Shown here: positions 41,760-50,593 of the stretch, in pieces
Layout of the letters: each line of letters opens with the position of its first letter
Numbering within the stretch: the first letter of the stretch is position 1
Assembly: GCA_020073015.1 (NCBI GenBank)
Contig: JAIQFZ010000002.1
Span: forward strand, 1 to 64,000
Reading direction: 5' to 3'
DNA length: 64,000 nt
DNA from: Terriglobia bacterium
GTDB lineage: Bacteria > Acidobacteriota > Terriglobia > Terriglobales > Acidobacteriaceae
Notes under the pieces: model-generated
What the model was told of the DNA's origin: nothing
The model's input: the letters and a program-made list of their open reading frames with translations, nothing else
The model's database searches: none
Position numbers and translations under genes: made by a program

Positions 41760-41927
41760 GTGATCAAGATGATCCGTCAACTTTGGGCAGAAGAGCAGGG
41801 GCAGGACGTCGCCGAATATGCGGTGATGCTGGCTGTCATCCTAGTAATTGTGATTGGTACCGTCCGACTGATCGGCGGCAACGCCAACAACGTGTTCTCG
41901 CAAGTGAATAGCCAGATGTCGCAGTAG
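41760..41927 (+). CDS. Flp/Fap-type pilin
   Basis: A 55-residue Flp pilin precursor. I choose GTG 41760 because GGGAG lies six bases upstream; other in-frame starts are at 41709 and 41748. The cytoplasmic leader (MIKMIRQLWAEEQGQ) is followed by DVAEYAVMLAVILVIVIGTV, the hydrophobic helix of Flp pilins with Glu-Tyr at positions 5-6 of the mature protein. Cleavage by a TadV-type peptidase at the GQ/D junction is expected. No tad genes lie nearby, so this is an orphan pilin. Confidence 0.85.
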   Translation: MIKMIRQLWAEEQGQDVAEYAVMLAVILVIVIGTVRLIGGNANNVFSQVNSQMSQ

Positions 41928-41983
41928 CCTAGGCGCCCGCCTACCGTCCCGTCAGTGAATTCGCTGCAATTCTTTTGCTCCAG

Positions 41984-42011
41984 CGGCTCATGCTACGGCA
42001 TGAGCCGTTTT
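41984..42011 (+). terminator. Intrinsic terminator after the Flp pilin gene
   Basis: CGGCTCATG (41984-41992) pairs with CATGAGCCG (41999-42007) around a six-base loop and is followed by TTTT. The stem is perfect. It lies 57 bases after the pilin stop, in the right orientation. Confidence 0.8.
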
Positions 42012-42156
42012 CGTTGCGGGGTTGTCGTTCCCCCAGAAAAGTCTTCGTGGTGAATGAACGGCGCATTCGAGGGCAGGTTTTTCCGTTTGCACCCGTGACG
42101 CACGCAGCCCCGAGTCTGTAGCCAAGCCCCGCCATTTTCCGAGCCGGAAGCCTCTT

Positions 42157-43893
42157 CTACTGCCCGGTGGGAGCTTGAGCCGTCTTTTCCGGAGCCGTTT
42201 TGTCCGGTGCGGGAGGAGCCAGTCTCGTCAGGAACGGGAAGAAGGGCGTGACTTCGAAGGGCATCTTGTCAGCCGCCGAAGTGAGCGCCACCGGCTTGGT
42301 CTTGATCAAGGCAAGCTGGTTGTTCCAGGGATCGACCTTGACACGTCCGCCCAGGGGAAGCGCGGCGACCTGGTCGGTTTTCTTCGGGTCGAACTGCGGA
42401 GACGAGGTCATCAAGGACGACATCTTGGTCGCGTCTCCATTCAAGAGGCTGTCGCCAAGATGAGGCCGGATCAGACTCTTGAGCGCCGGCGCGCGCGACT
42501 GCACCGCTTTGAGGAACAGGCCGGCGTTCGCGAGTTTGTCTTTGTAGGGAGAGCCGTTGAGCAGCTCAATGGCTTTCTTGTCGGCGTTTTCCTCCTCGAT
42601 GCGGTCGCGGCCAAAGTCCATGCGTTCGAAGGTGCGTTCATCGGGGAAAAACATGCGGTCGTTGAAGGCCATCTTGGTATCGAGCCGGTGTCCGAGCACG
42701 ATGTGCGCCAGTTCGTGCGTCAGGATCATGGCGAGCGATGCTTCGTCGGGCAGCACGTCAATCATGCCGCGGCTCATGACGATGGTGTGGCCGATGGTGA
42801 AGGATTCGAGCGGCGTGGTCAGAAGCACACGGCACTTCACTTCGGGTTGAATGTCGAGGTTATTCGTGACCATCACGTTGTTGACGACGGTCTGAAGAAC
42901 TTTGTCGATCTCGCCTTCGGGAGCGAGCAGGCCAATCTGCTGCAGGCGATCAATGACGTTGATTTCGGCCTGATGCTCCCAGGCGCGCTGGGCTTCGATG
43001 GGCGAAGCATCCTGGGCCTTCTGGCTCTGATCCTGTACGGACTGGGGGGCATCCACGGTGATCTCGGTGAACTCGGAGTTGCGCCGCAGATCCTTCAGGT
43101 TGTAGCCCCACAGTCGAGTCTGTGCTTTGTAGTGCAGAGTCTGTCCCAGACGGGCCTTAAGGTCGGACTCTTCCGAATAGATGAGTGAGGGCAGCCAGAT
43201 GCCGGGGCGAAGATTCTGCCGCCAGCTGTCAAAGTGCAGGTAGTAGCTGGCTCGCGGATGAGGATAGTACGTGCCGTTGAAGCGGACAATGTTGTAGTCC
43301 TGATCTTCGATCCAGATCCGGCCCAGGAAGCGTCCTTTGCCGGCGTCTTTCTTGGGCGCGACATCCATCACAATGCAGCGAAGTTCCCCCAGGAACTCCC
43401 GTCGCACGAAGGTGAAGTCGTAATACCGGCGTTGAAAATCTTCGTCGAGAACCACCATCTGGGCAAACCCTAGGGGCAGGAACTTCATGGTGTAGACATT
43501 GCTTAACTTGCTGAGCATGCGCTTGCCCAGACCGGCCGTGGTGGGCGAGACGAAGGTGCGGTCATCCGTTCCGCTGCTCATGTCCAAACGGCCCAGGAAG
43601 TACACGTCACTGACGGGGACGGGAGCGCCCAGATCTTTGTCGTCCTTGAGATTCTGGAGATAGGTTTCCACCAGGGGATGGAGTTGCCTCATCTGGGCTA
43701 TGAAGAAATGTTCGCGCTCGATTGCGCGATCAACCACCTGGTCGAAGCTACTGGCGGCTGTGGTGGTTTGCTGGGTGGCCGCATCTCGAGTTGCCAGCTG
43801 TGGCGTGGGCGGAGTCTGGGCAAACAATGCTGCGGCGCAGACCAGGAGGAGCGTCAAAGCCAAGAGGGAGCGCAACATATTTTTGTGTTTCAT
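42157..43893 (-). CDS. Exported M48-family metallopeptidase
   Basis: A 578-residue protein with an N-terminal signal peptide (LLALTLLLVCAAALFAQ). The catalytic zinc motif HELAHIVLGHR sits in the C-terminal half (about 394-405), with a Glu ligand further on (EENADKKAIELL). The N-terminal half (about 40-290) is not peptidase but a beta-rich region with DVYFLGRLDMSSG. The gene lies five bases after the TonB-like gene, in the same orientation, so they form one transcription unit. M48 proteins (BepA/LoiP-like) take part in outer-membrane quality control; linkage to TonB supports an envelope role. Confidence 0.88.
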   Translation of the reverse strand: MKHKNMLRSLLALTLLLVCAAALFAQTPPTPQLATRDAATQQTTTAASSFDQVVDRAIEREHFFIAQMRQLHPLVETYLQNLKDDKDLGAPVPVSDVYFLGRLDMSSGTDDRTFVSPTTAGLGKRMLSKLSNVYTMKFLPLGFAQMVVLDEDFQRRYYDFTFVRREFLGELRCIVMDVAPKKDAGKGRFLGRIWIEDQDYNIVRFNGTYYPHPRASYYLHFDSWRQNLRPGIWLPSLIYSEESDLKARLGQTLHYKAQTRLWGYNLKDLRRNSEFTEITVDAPQSVQDQSQKAQDASPIEAQRAWEHQAEINVIDRLQQIGLLAPEGEIDKVLQTVVNNVMVTNNLDIQPEVKCRVLLTTPLESFTIGHTIVMSRGMIDVLPDEASLAMILTHELAHIVLGHRLDTKMAFNDRMFFPDERTFERMDFGRDRIEEENADKKAIELLNGSPYKDKLANAGLFLKAVQSRAPALKSLIRPHLGDSLLNGDATKMSSLMTSSPQFDPKKTDQVAALPLGGRVKVDPWNNQLALIKTKPVALTSAADKMPFEVTPFFPFLTRLAPPAPDKTAPEKTAQAPTGQ

Positions 43894-43898
43894 TGTAC

Positions 43899-44951
43899 CT
43901 ATGAAGCGAGTTGGAAGACGATATGAAGGACAGCCTCAAAATCCGCGGGCTGGCCGTTCTTCAGCGCCGGCTTAAACTGAATTTTTTCCGCAGCGCGAAT
44001 CGCAGATTCGTCCAACCCATGGCCGAGACCCTGCACGACCCGCCCGATGCGGATCTGCCCGGTCGCGGTGAACACGACTTGGAGCAGAACCTCACCTTCA
44101 ATCTTAAGCTGGCGTCCCTCATCAGTGTAAACCGGACGGGGCTTATAGGTGATCTCCGCAGGTACGGTTCTTACGACCGGCTCGGCTGTTTTGGCCTTGG
44201 GCTGGGCAGTGGCAACAACGTCGGCGTCTCCGAACCCGCCTTGGCGCACGGTGCCGCGCGAGGCAGAGACTCTACCGGAACCATCTCCGGTGGCAACGCC
44301 GCTGCCGAACCCGGAACTGGCAACTACGCCGCGTGCGCCCTTTGCGCCCCCAGTACCGTTGCCATACCCTGGGCCTCTCGGCATATCAAAGCTGCCGGCT
44401 TGGGCAATCGTAATGGGGCGGCCGTGATTCTCGGACGCTGGCACACCGTTGGGATCGCCGAAGCCTCCGGTTTGCACTTTCTGAGGGGCCGCTGCCATGG
44501 TCGGAGTGGCCGAACTGCCGGTGGAGAAAACGTTGGTCTTGACGAGTTGCTTGGGAATCACCGGACCCGTGTCTGGCAGAATTACCTGCTTGTTCGCCGC
44601 CAGATTTACCTTCGGCGCTTGTACTTCGGGTAGGTCGGGTTTCTTGGGTGCAATCAGCTCAGTTGGAACGCGCAACGCCTCCGGCCGTGGTGTGACCAGT
44701 TGCGCCGTTTTTGGCACTGGGAAGTTCTTGACCGGAGCTGGCTTCTGCGGCACGGGTGGCGGCGTGTTGACCAGACTGATGAAGTGATAGTCGTGCACCG
44801 GCATCACAAGAACTTCCGGATAAAGGAGCGCAGTGAGTACAAAGAACGCCACCACCAGGGACTGGACGCCGTAACTGAAAACGAACTTCTCCCACGGAGT
44901 ACGACGTTCAGGGAGAAGACCTAGGGTCAATTGTGAAGCCTGGGAGTCCAT
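43899..44951 (-). CDS. TonB-family energy transducer protein
   Basis: A 350-residue protein with a single membrane helix (SLVVAFFVLTALLYPEVLVM, about 31-50), a Pro-rich segment (TPPPVPQKPAPVKNFPVPK), a Gly/Ser-rich disordered middle (about 165-240) and a TonB C-terminal domain with YTDEGRQLKIEGEVLLQVVF, GLGHGLDESAIRAAEKIQFKPA. TonB passes proton-motive energy from ExbB/ExbD to outer-membrane receptors; no exbB/exbD or receptor is adjacent. It is co-oriented with the M48 gene, five bases away. Confidence 0.88.
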   Translation of the reverse strand: MDSQASQLTLGLLPERRTPWEKFVFSYGVQSLVVAFFVLTALLYPEVLVMPVHDYHFISLVNTPPPVPQKPAPVKNFPVPKTAQLVTPRPEALRVPTELIAPKKPDLPEVQAPKVNLAANKQVILPDTGPVIPKQLVKTNVFSTGSSATPTMAAAPQKVQTGGFGDPNGVPASENHGRPITIAQAGSFDMPRGPGYGNGTGGAKGARGVVASSGFGSGVATGDGSGRVSASRGTVRQGGFGDADVVATAQPKAKTAEPVVRTVPAEITYKPRPVYTDEGRQLKIEGEVLLQVVFTATGQIRIGRVVQGLGHGLDESAIRAAEKIQFKPALKNGQPADFEAVLHIVFQLAS

Positions 44952-45308
44952 ATTGAGTCCCCTTGAGCAGCCTGCCGGAGCGCGTCTGCCAGATGAAATT
45001 CCCAGCTCTTAAGCGACAACTCCAAAGCAGGCTTCGGTACCCACAGGAGAGGGGTCGAGAAGAGCCAGTACATGACTCAGAATTGCACGCCGAAGGCCAC
45101 TTCCAACGGCGGTTCTTGGCAGTAAGATGCTGACAGGCAGCCACTTACCGTGGAAAAAATCTATCCTATCAGATCAAAAGGGCTTACCTGCAATTTTTTT
45201 CCCACTCTTTAGGGCAAATCCTCGAAGGGACTTGGGAGATTTTTCCGCCCACCCTGAGTCCGGAGTGGACAGCCCCTGAGTCGTGTCGTAGGCCAATTGA
45301 TCACGTCT
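44952..45308. other. Gene-free stretch between tonB-like and ureohydrolase genes
   Basis: About 357 bases. It should hold the promoter of the TonB/M48 unit (minus strand). No hairpin, repeat or ribosome-bound frame stands out. A short minus-strand tail (VAFGVQF plus stop, about 45075-45100) looks like the end of a beta-barrel gene, but without context this is not supported. Confidence 0.4.
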
Positions 45309-46277
45309 TCAATGGAAAGCCGCACCTAGCATATCCACCATCAGGCGGATTGCTGTCTGGGCGGTACGCCCGCTCGAGTCGCGCAGCGGGTTGACTTCCA
45401 TGATGTCCAGGCCAATGAGCTTGCCCTTGGACGGGATCCCCATCATGAGATCGTCAATCTCGGCGAAGCTCAGGCCTCCGGGTTCGAGCGTACCTGTTCC
45501 CGGCGCTAGAGTGGGGTCCATGGAATCGACATCAAAAGAGACGTAGACACTTTCGGCCGGCTCGATTTGCGACAGAACCCAGGCAACGCCGCGGCGGTGA
45601 AGTTCTTCGGCCGTGATGACCTGGGTGTGAATCTTGCGGGCATTGCCGACCGCTTCGGGATCGTTGGCCAGACCACGCATCCCGATCTGCACGATCTTCT
45701 TCACGTTAGGCAGCTGCGCCGCGCGCAGCACCCAGGAGGCGTGATCCAGATTGCCGGGTGCGCCGTTCCATGTGTCGAGATGCGCGTCGATGTGGATCAG
45801 GGTGAGCGGCTGGTCGAAGGCGCGCAGTGACGGATAGCTGATGCTGTGGTCGCCGCCGATCACGATGGGGAAGGCCTTGTGGGCGAGGATCGTCTTCACA
45901 GCAGCCGTGACTTTGTCGTTCGTTTGAGCGGGCACGGTGGGCCAGATTTCGACATCGCCAACATCGGCCCAGCGCTTGCCTCTTAACACGGTGCGATCGC
46001 CATCGATGTAGTAGAAGCCCTCGGTCAGATCGTGGTTGTACTCCTGTGAAGCTTCGCGCATCTCGCGCGGACCGTAGCGCTCGCCGGGCTGTCCCCACGT
46101 GCCTTCGTCAAAGGGAACGCCCAGCACCGCGAAGTCGGCGTCGAGTTTCTCGAGGTTGGTGACGTGGGGCGCGCCGAGAAAGGTGCGCACGCCGACGAAG
46201 GTGGGCACGGCTTGGGCAGAGAGCAAGGTGGAGCAGAGCAGGACAGTGAGGACGGTCCGGAGAAAATAGGGTTTCAT
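45309..46277 (-). CDS. Exported ureohydrolase (agmatinase/arginase family)
   Basis: A 322-residue enzyme of the arginase/agmatinase family, which hydrolyses guanidino groups to urea with two Mn ions. Metal ligands are in GGDHSIS, HIDAHLDTW and SFDVDSMDP. The closing part contains GLDIMEVNP. I choose ATG 46277 because it then begins with a signal peptide (YFLRTVLTVLLCSTLLSAQA), which is unusual because most ureohydrolases are cytoplasmic. The substrate (agmatine, arginine, guanidinobutyrate or other) cannot be read. Confidence 0.9.
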   Translation of the reverse strand: MKPYFLRTVLTVLLCSTLLSAQAVPTFVGVRTFLGAPHVTNLEKLDADFAVLGVPFDEGTWGQPGERYGPREMREASQEYNHDLTEGFYYIDGDRTVLRGKRWADVGDVEIWPTVPAQTNDKVTAAVKTILAHKAFPIVIGGDHSISYPSLRAFDQPLTLIHIDAHLDTWNGAPGNLDHASWVLRAAQLPNVKKIVQIGMRGLANDPEAVGNARKIHTQVITAEELHRRGVAWVLSQIEPAESVYVSFDVDSMDPTLAPGTGTLEPGGLSFAEIDDLMMGIPSKGKLIGLDIMEVNPLRDSSGRTAQTAIRLMVDMLGAAFH

Positions 46278-46366
46278 GGCAATCGGGCAGAATCGTAGCA
46301 CACGAGCGAGGATATCCAAGTCGACGTCTTACCCTGCGGGAAACAGATCGTTGCGGATCAGACAGT

Positions 46367-46388
46367 ACGCGGGCAGGAATGCCCGCGT
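46367..46388. repeat. Palindrome before the 97-residue gene, dispersed-repeat type
   Basis: ACGCGGGCA (46367-46375) pairs with TGCCCGCGT (46380-46388) around GGAA, followed by CACAC. Size, loop and tail resemble the GCGCGGAC palindromes at 34502 and 39011 with two stem changes on both sides, so the stem is conserved, not the letters. Confidence 0.65.
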
Positions 46389-46395
46389 CACACTA

Positions 46396-46689
46396 CTACT
46401 CTTCTTCTTCTTCCTCGTCGAGCTTGATGCGGAGAGACCGGAGGAACTTCAAATCCTGATCGCTGATCTTGAGTTCAGGATTCGTGCTGAGGGTCGATAC
46501 CAGGGAGGTCTTATCGCTGGGGTGTTCGCCCTGCTTACTGACGCCGATGGTGGCCTCGAGGACGAGGAAAATGTCGTAGCCGCCTTCTTTGATGCGGGAA
46601 ACGACTTCGGCGATCTGGTCGGAGTCCGACAGCGACTCGTTGATGGCTTCTCCCAGTTCCTTCATCAGTTGCTTCAACTGCTGGTCCAC
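46396..46689 (-). CDS. Small acidic protein
   Basis: A 97-residue soluble protein starting at GTG 46689, with GAGGGGAG upstream, and ending in an acidic run (EEEEEE). It has short helices (QLKQLMKELGEAIN and DQIAEVVSRIKEGGYDIFLVLEATI). I do not recognise the family and see no catalytic motif. I recall similar short proteins in Acidobacteriota, but I give no function. It is separate from the ureohydrolase unit by the palindrome at 46367. Confidence 0.7.
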   Translation of the reverse strand: MDQQLKQLMKELGEAINESLSDSDQIAEVVSRIKEGGYDIFLVLEATIGVSKQGEHPSDKTSLVSTLSTNPELKISDQDLKFLRSLRIKLDEEEEEE

Positions 46690-46792
46690 GAGTCTCCCCT
46701 CTCACGCGCGAACGCGGCTGGCGACAAACATCACAGGCTGCTGTGACATCGACCACCGTTATTGTACGCTCCGTGGCTGCTAAAATCGACCC

Positions 46793-47128
46793 ATGATGCA
46801 GGTCTCGATGCTGAGGAAGCTTGGGATCGTTGCCCGAGTAGCGGCCCAGCAGGCCGGACGCAGCCGGACGGGATCGGCCGTGCTGAAGGGCATCCGGGCG
46901 ACGGTCGGGTCGTTCGGGCGAGTGCTGCGCCAACTCTGGTTGGAAGTGACCGGATTCACTTTTCTAGTGCTGGCTGGAATTGGCGGACTCGCTGGCTTTC
47001 GCGAGTATGGGAAGTACACGGCCGGACATGCTGCCGGCCCGGGAAGGCTGATCCTGGCGATCTGCTTTACGGTGTCGTTCGCATGGTTTGGGCTGAGTTC
47101 GTTCTGGCGGGTGAGGAGAAAGGGCTAA
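46793..47128 (+). CDS. Small membrane protein
   Basis: A 111-residue protein. The N-terminal half is basic and helical (KLGIVARVAAQQAGRSR); the second half has two membrane segments (TFLVLAGIGGLAGF and ILAICFTVSFAWFGLSSFW). I do not know the family. ATG 46796 is an alternative start. It is followed by short AGCTACG repeats (47128-47148) and then the methylmalonyl-CoA mutase gene, on the same strand but with a gap of 75 bases. Confidence 0.6.
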   Translation: MMQVSMLRKLGIVARVAAQQAGRSRTGSAVLKGIRATVGSFGRVLRQLWLEVTGFTFLVLAGIGGLAGFREYGKYTAGHAAGPGRLILAICFTVSFAWFGLSSFWRVRRKG

Positions 47129-47203
47129 GAGCTACGAGCTACGAGTTAAACCTAGACCGAAACTGCCGAGACGCCGAAACGTGCCGAGAAAGGCGTGAGA
47201 AAA

Positions 47204-48835
47204 ATGGCCAATTCGAAAACCGCCAGCCCTAAGGCCGATTCGAAGCGTGAACTTGCGGAGCAACAAACCTCTTCGCACATTCCAGTGCGACCGCTCTACC
47301 AGCCCGATGACTTGGCCGGCTGGGACTATGATCACGCAGTCGGCTATCCCGGGCAGTTCCCGTTTACGCGCGGCGTGCAGGCCACCATGTACCGTGGCCG
47401 GCTCTGGACCATGCGCCAGTACGCGGGCATGGGTGACGCCGAAGAGTCGAACAAACGCTACAAATATCTGCTCGCCAACGGCACCACGGGACTCTCCGTC
47501 GCCTTCGACCTTCCTACCCAGATCGGCCTCGATTCCGATAGCCCGCTCTCCATGGGAGAAGTCGGCAAGGTCGGGGTGGCGATTGATTCGATCGAAGACA
47601 TGCAGCGGCTGTTCGATGGCATTGATCTGACCGCCATCTCGACCTCGATGACCATCAACGCGACGGCCTCGATCCTTCTGGCTTTGTACGTGGCCGTGGC
47701 GAAACGGCAGGGCGGCGACATCCGCAAGCTCTCCGGCACCGTGCAGAACGATGTGCTGAAGGAATACATCGCGCGCGGGACGTATATCTATCCGCCGCAG
47801 CAGGCGATGCGCATCATTACGGACTTATTTGCCTGGACGAACGAGAACGTACCCGAGTGGAACACGATTTCGATTTCCGGCTACCACATGCGCGAAGCGG
47901 GGTCGACGGCGGTGCAGGAAGTGGCCTTCACGCTGGGGAATGGGATCGCGTATGTCGAGGCGGCGATTCGAGCGGGACTCGACGTGGACAAATTCGCGCC
48001 CCGGCTTTCGTTCTTCTTCAACGCGCACAGCAATTTTCTGGAAGAAGTAGCCAAGTTCCGCGCGGCCCGGCGCATGTGGGCGAAAATTATGCGCGACCAG
48101 TTCAAGGCGAAGAGCCCGAAATCCTGGATGCTGCGCTTCCATACGCAGACCGCGGGTTCCACGCTAACCGCGCAGCAGCCCGAGAACAACATCGTACGAA
48201 CCGCGATCCAAGCCATGGCGGCCGTGCTGGGCGGAACGCAATCCCTGCACACGAACTCGTTTGACGAGGCACTGGCCCTTCCCACCGAACAGTCCGCGCG
48301 GATTGCGCTGCGCACCCAGCAAGTCATCGCCTTCGAATCCGGAGCGCCGCAGACTATCGATCCGCTGGCTGGGTCCTATTATGTCGAGTCGCTGACCGGC
48401 GAAATCGAGAAGCGCGCCTCCGATTATCTGGAAAAGATCGAAGCCATGGGGGGGATGCTTAAAGCCATCGAGCGCGGCTATGTGCAACAGGAAATTCAGA
48501 ACGCGGCGTACGAATACCAGCAGGCCGTCGACCGGCAGGAGGCGGTGGTGGTGGGCGTGAACCGTTTCCAGGTAGAAGAAGAAAAGGCGGTGCCGATCCA
48601 GCGCATTGATCCGGCTCTGGAGGCGAAGCAGGTGGAGCGGGTGCGCGCCGCGCGAGCGAAGCGGGATCCAAAGACCTGGCAAGCCGCGATCAAGGCGGTC
48701 GAAGACACGGCGCGCACGGGCGAGAACCTGATGCCGCGCATTCTGGCGGCGGTCGAAGCGAATGGGACGGTCGGCGAGATCTCCGATGCGCTGCGGAAGG
48801 TGTACGGGGAGTACAAGGAAGCGGTGGTGATCTGA
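47204..48835 (+). CDS. Methylmalonyl-CoA mutase, large (catalytic) subunit
   Basis: A 543-residue protein with the mutase barrel: [29 protein letters not shown] by position about 44-72, [26 protein letters not shown] and [22 protein letters not shown]. It converts methylmalonyl-CoA to succinyl-CoA or a related acyl-CoA. The usual C-terminal B12-binding domain is missing, so this is the alpha-type subunit that needs a separate B12 protein not coded here. The start is ATG 47204 (MANSKTAS); a GTG nine bases upstream is possible. Confidence 0.9.
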   Translation: MANSKTASPKADSKRELAEQQTSSHIPVRPLYQPDDLAGWDYDHAVGYPGQFPFTRGVQATMYRGRLWTMRQYAGMGDAEESNKRYKYLLANGTTGLSVAFDLPTQIGLDSDSPLSMGEVGKVGVAIDSIEDMQRLFDGIDLTAISTSMTINATASILLALYVAVAKRQGGDIRKLSGTVQNDVLKEYIARGTYIYPPQQAMRIITDLFAWTNENVPEWNTISISGYHMREAGSTAVQEVAFTLGNGIAYVEAAIRAGLDVDKFAPRLSFFFNAHSNFLEEVAKFRAARRMWAKIMRDQFKAKSPKSWMLRFHTQTAGSTLTAQQPENNIVRTAIQAMAAVLGGTQSLHTNSFDEALALPTEQSARIALRTQQVIAFESGAPQTIDPLAGSYYVESLTGEIEKRASDYLEKIEAMGGMLKAIERGYVQQEIQNAAYEYQQAVDRQEAVVVGVNRFQVEEEKAVPIQRIDPALEAKQVERVRAARAKRDPKTWQAAIKAVEDTARTGENLMPRILAAVEANGTVGEISDALRKVYGEYKEAVVI

Positions 48836-48854
48836 GTCACTGTGAAGTTGTGTG

Positions 48855-48925
48855 GCGCGGACACTCCTGTCCGCGCGGACTGCGGATTCGCTGCTAACAC
48901 GCGGGCGGGAGTGTCCGCGCTACAC
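48855..48925. repeat. Pair of GCGCGGAC palindromes in inverted orientation
   Basis: GCGCGGACA (48855-48863) pairs with TGTCCGCGC (48868-48876). A second, weaker unit (about 48899-48921, GGGAGTGTCCGCGCT) lies opposite. The outer sides TGTGGCGCGGACACTCC and GGAGTGTCCGCGCTACAC are inverted copies with one mismatch. This resembles a paired REP (BIME-like) element between the mutase and the zinc-ribbon gene. Confidence 0.75.
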
Positions 48926-48949
48926 GAATCAAAGCGGGGACGACCAGAT

Positions 48950-49132
48950 TCAGTCCGCCGTTTTGTACTCGCAGGCCGTGCGGCATGCCTCGCAGTACAT
49001 CAGGCCGTCGGTGCAGAGCCGCACGTCGGTCTGTGACTGGCAGAAGACGCAAAACTTTTCGCACCAGCACTTGGCTTCGGGCTGTTCGCACTGGGCACAA
49101 ACGATCCGGCTTAGGCCCGGCTTGGACGACAT
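48950..49132 (-). CDS. Small zinc-ribbon protein
   Basis: A 60-residue protein starting at ATG 49132. It contains ten cysteines in pairs (CAQC, CWC, CVFC, C, CEAC, C), which indicates zinc-ribbon or treble-clef folding. The spacing allows two zinc ions. No other domain fits. A longer frame to 49195 exists, but the extra 21 residues are unlike the rest. Function unknown. Confidence 0.65.
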   Translation of the reverse strand: MSSKPGLSRIVCAQCEQPEAKCWCEKFCVFCQSQTDVRLCTDGLMYCEACRTACEYKTAD

Positions 49133-49328
49133 GATTGAAGTGTAGTGCGGCGCGCGCGGCCGGCAAACATGACGGAAGTCACCATCTTCCAGCAAGTCTA
49201 GCCACCGGAAGCCCAGAGCCTAGCGCCCAATGCCCAAATCCCCATTTGCTGCCTTTCCGCGCGGGTGATAACGTAGTCAGTTCCATAAATCCGGCGGCCC
49301 AGCCACTGTCGGGACTGGGGTTGACCCT

Positions 49329-50480
49329 TTGTCCACTCTCGAAACCACTGCACCGGTCGCGCGTAAGACTGCACTGAATGCCGTCCATCGGCACATGGGC
49401 GCGAAGATGGTGGAGTTTAACGGCTGGGATATGCCGGTCGAATACCCCGCATCCATTGGGGGCGGCATCATCGCCGAGCATACGGCCGTGCGCACCGGCG
49501 TGGGCATTTTCGACGTCAGCCACATGGGTGACATTCGTCTTTCCGGGCCAGAGGCGCTCGCCGCCGTCCAGCACATCTCCATGAACGACGCCTCGCGGCT
49601 CGCTGCCGGGCAGGCGCAGTATTCGGCGCTGCTCTATCCGCAGGGGACGTTCGTGGACGATGTGATCGTCCACCGGCTTGGCGAAGAGGATTACCTGCTC
49701 GTGATCAATGCGGGCACGCGCGAGAAGGATTTCAACTGGGTGCGCGACAACACGCGGCAGTTCGGCTGCAAGGTCGAGCACCTCTCCGACGACTTCACCC
49801 AGATCGCCATCCAGGGACCGAAAGCCGTCAACCTTCTGCAGAAATTGACGGACGCCGATCTGAGCGGCGTGAAGTTTTACTGGATCACGCGTGGGACACT
49901 CTGCGGGCTGAAGGATATTCTAATCGGGCGCACCGGTTACACCGCCGAGGACGGATTCGAGATCTACATTCCCGCCGACGAAGCGATCAGTGCCCGGGTG
50001 TGGAACGAAATCCTGGCAGCGGGAAAAGAGTTTGGCGTCGTGCCCTGCGGCTTGGGTGCGCGCAATACGCTACGACTGGAAGGTAAGCTGCCGCTCTACG
50101 GGCACGAGATTTCCGATACGATCAACGTCTGGGAAGCGGGGCTTGATCGCTTCTGCAAGATGGAGAAGCGCGAGTTCATCGGGCGCGAGGCGTTGGAGAA
50201 AGCGCACGCTGGTGACTTAAGGAAGACGCTGATCGGCTTGGAGATGATCGATCGCGGCATCGCCCGCGACGGGTACAAAATTCTCGATTCAGCCGGACGC
50301 GAGATCGGATACGTCACCAGCGGTTCGCCGGCGCCGTTCCTGAAGAAAAACATTGCGCTCGCCTACGTTCCGCCCCAGCATGCCGCCATCGGGACCACGT
50401 TGCTGGTGGAAATTCGCGGGCAGGGTGTGAAAGCGCAGGTGGTCCCCACGCCGTTCTATAAGCGTCCGAAGAAACCTTAA
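49329..50480 (+). CDS. gcvT: Glycine cleavage system T protein (aminomethyltransferase)
   Basis: A 383-residue protein that moves the methylene group from aminomethyl-lipoyl-GcvH to tetrahydrofolate. Family features are FNGWDMPVEYPASI, FDVSHMGDIRLSGPEA, RTGYTAEDGFEIY, GLGARNTLRLEGKLPLYGHE and the C-terminal barrel with LLVEIRGQGVKAQVV. The start appears to be TTG 49329; no ATG lies close upstream in frame. I saw no glycine riboswitch in front of it. It heads the set gcvT-gcvH-gcvPA-gcvPB, although intergenic repeats break the tight spacing. Confidence 0.95.
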   Translation: MSTLETTAPVARKTALNAVHRHMGAKMVEFNGWDMPVEYPASIGGGIIAEHTAVRTGVGIFDVSHMGDIRLSGPEALAAVQHISMNDASRLAAGQAQYSALLYPQGTFVDDVIVHRLGEEDYLLVINAGTREKDFNWVRDNTRQFGCKVEHLSDDFTQIAIQGPKAVNLLQKLTDADLSGVKFYWITRGTLCGLKDILIGRTGYTAEDGFEIYIPADEAISARVWNEILAAGKEFGVVPCGLGARNTLRLEGKLPLYGHEISDTINVWEAGLDRFCKMEKREFIGREALEKAHAGDLRKTLIGLEMIDRGIARDGYKILDSAGREIGYVTSGSPAPFLKKNIALAYVPPQHAAIGTTLLVEIRGQGVKAQVVPTPFYKRPKKP

Positions 50481-50481
50481 C

Positions 50482-50593
50482 CCCAGAGGTCACAGAGGAT
50501 CACAGAGGAAGACGGTCAACCACCAAGGACACGAAGGTTCACGAAGGATCGGGTTGCCAGAAGCTAGTAGCTAGAAGCCAGGAGCTAGAACTA
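50482..50593. repeat. Simple repeats between gcvT and gcvH
   Basis: Three kinds of short repeats fill the gap: CAGAGG/TCACAGAGGA units (about 50484-50509), one copy of AACCACCAAGGACACGAAGG (50518-50537), then AGAAGCTAGTAGCTAGAAG-type units (about 50560-50593). The CCACCAAGGACACGAAGG motif recurs after gcvH. These are dispersed low-complexity intergenic sequences; no role is evident. Confidence 0.6.

Noticed and set aside
42175-43188. Plus-strand frame of 337 residues
   Set aside because: Antisense to the M48 gene, which has HExxH and a signal peptide.
45065-45110. Minus-strand tail ending VAFGVQF before a stop
   Set aside because: Looks like the end of a beta-barrel protein, but too short and without any upstream support.
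49200-49328. Glycine riboswitch before gcvT
   Set aside because: I could not find the conserved core of the glycine aptamer in this stretch.
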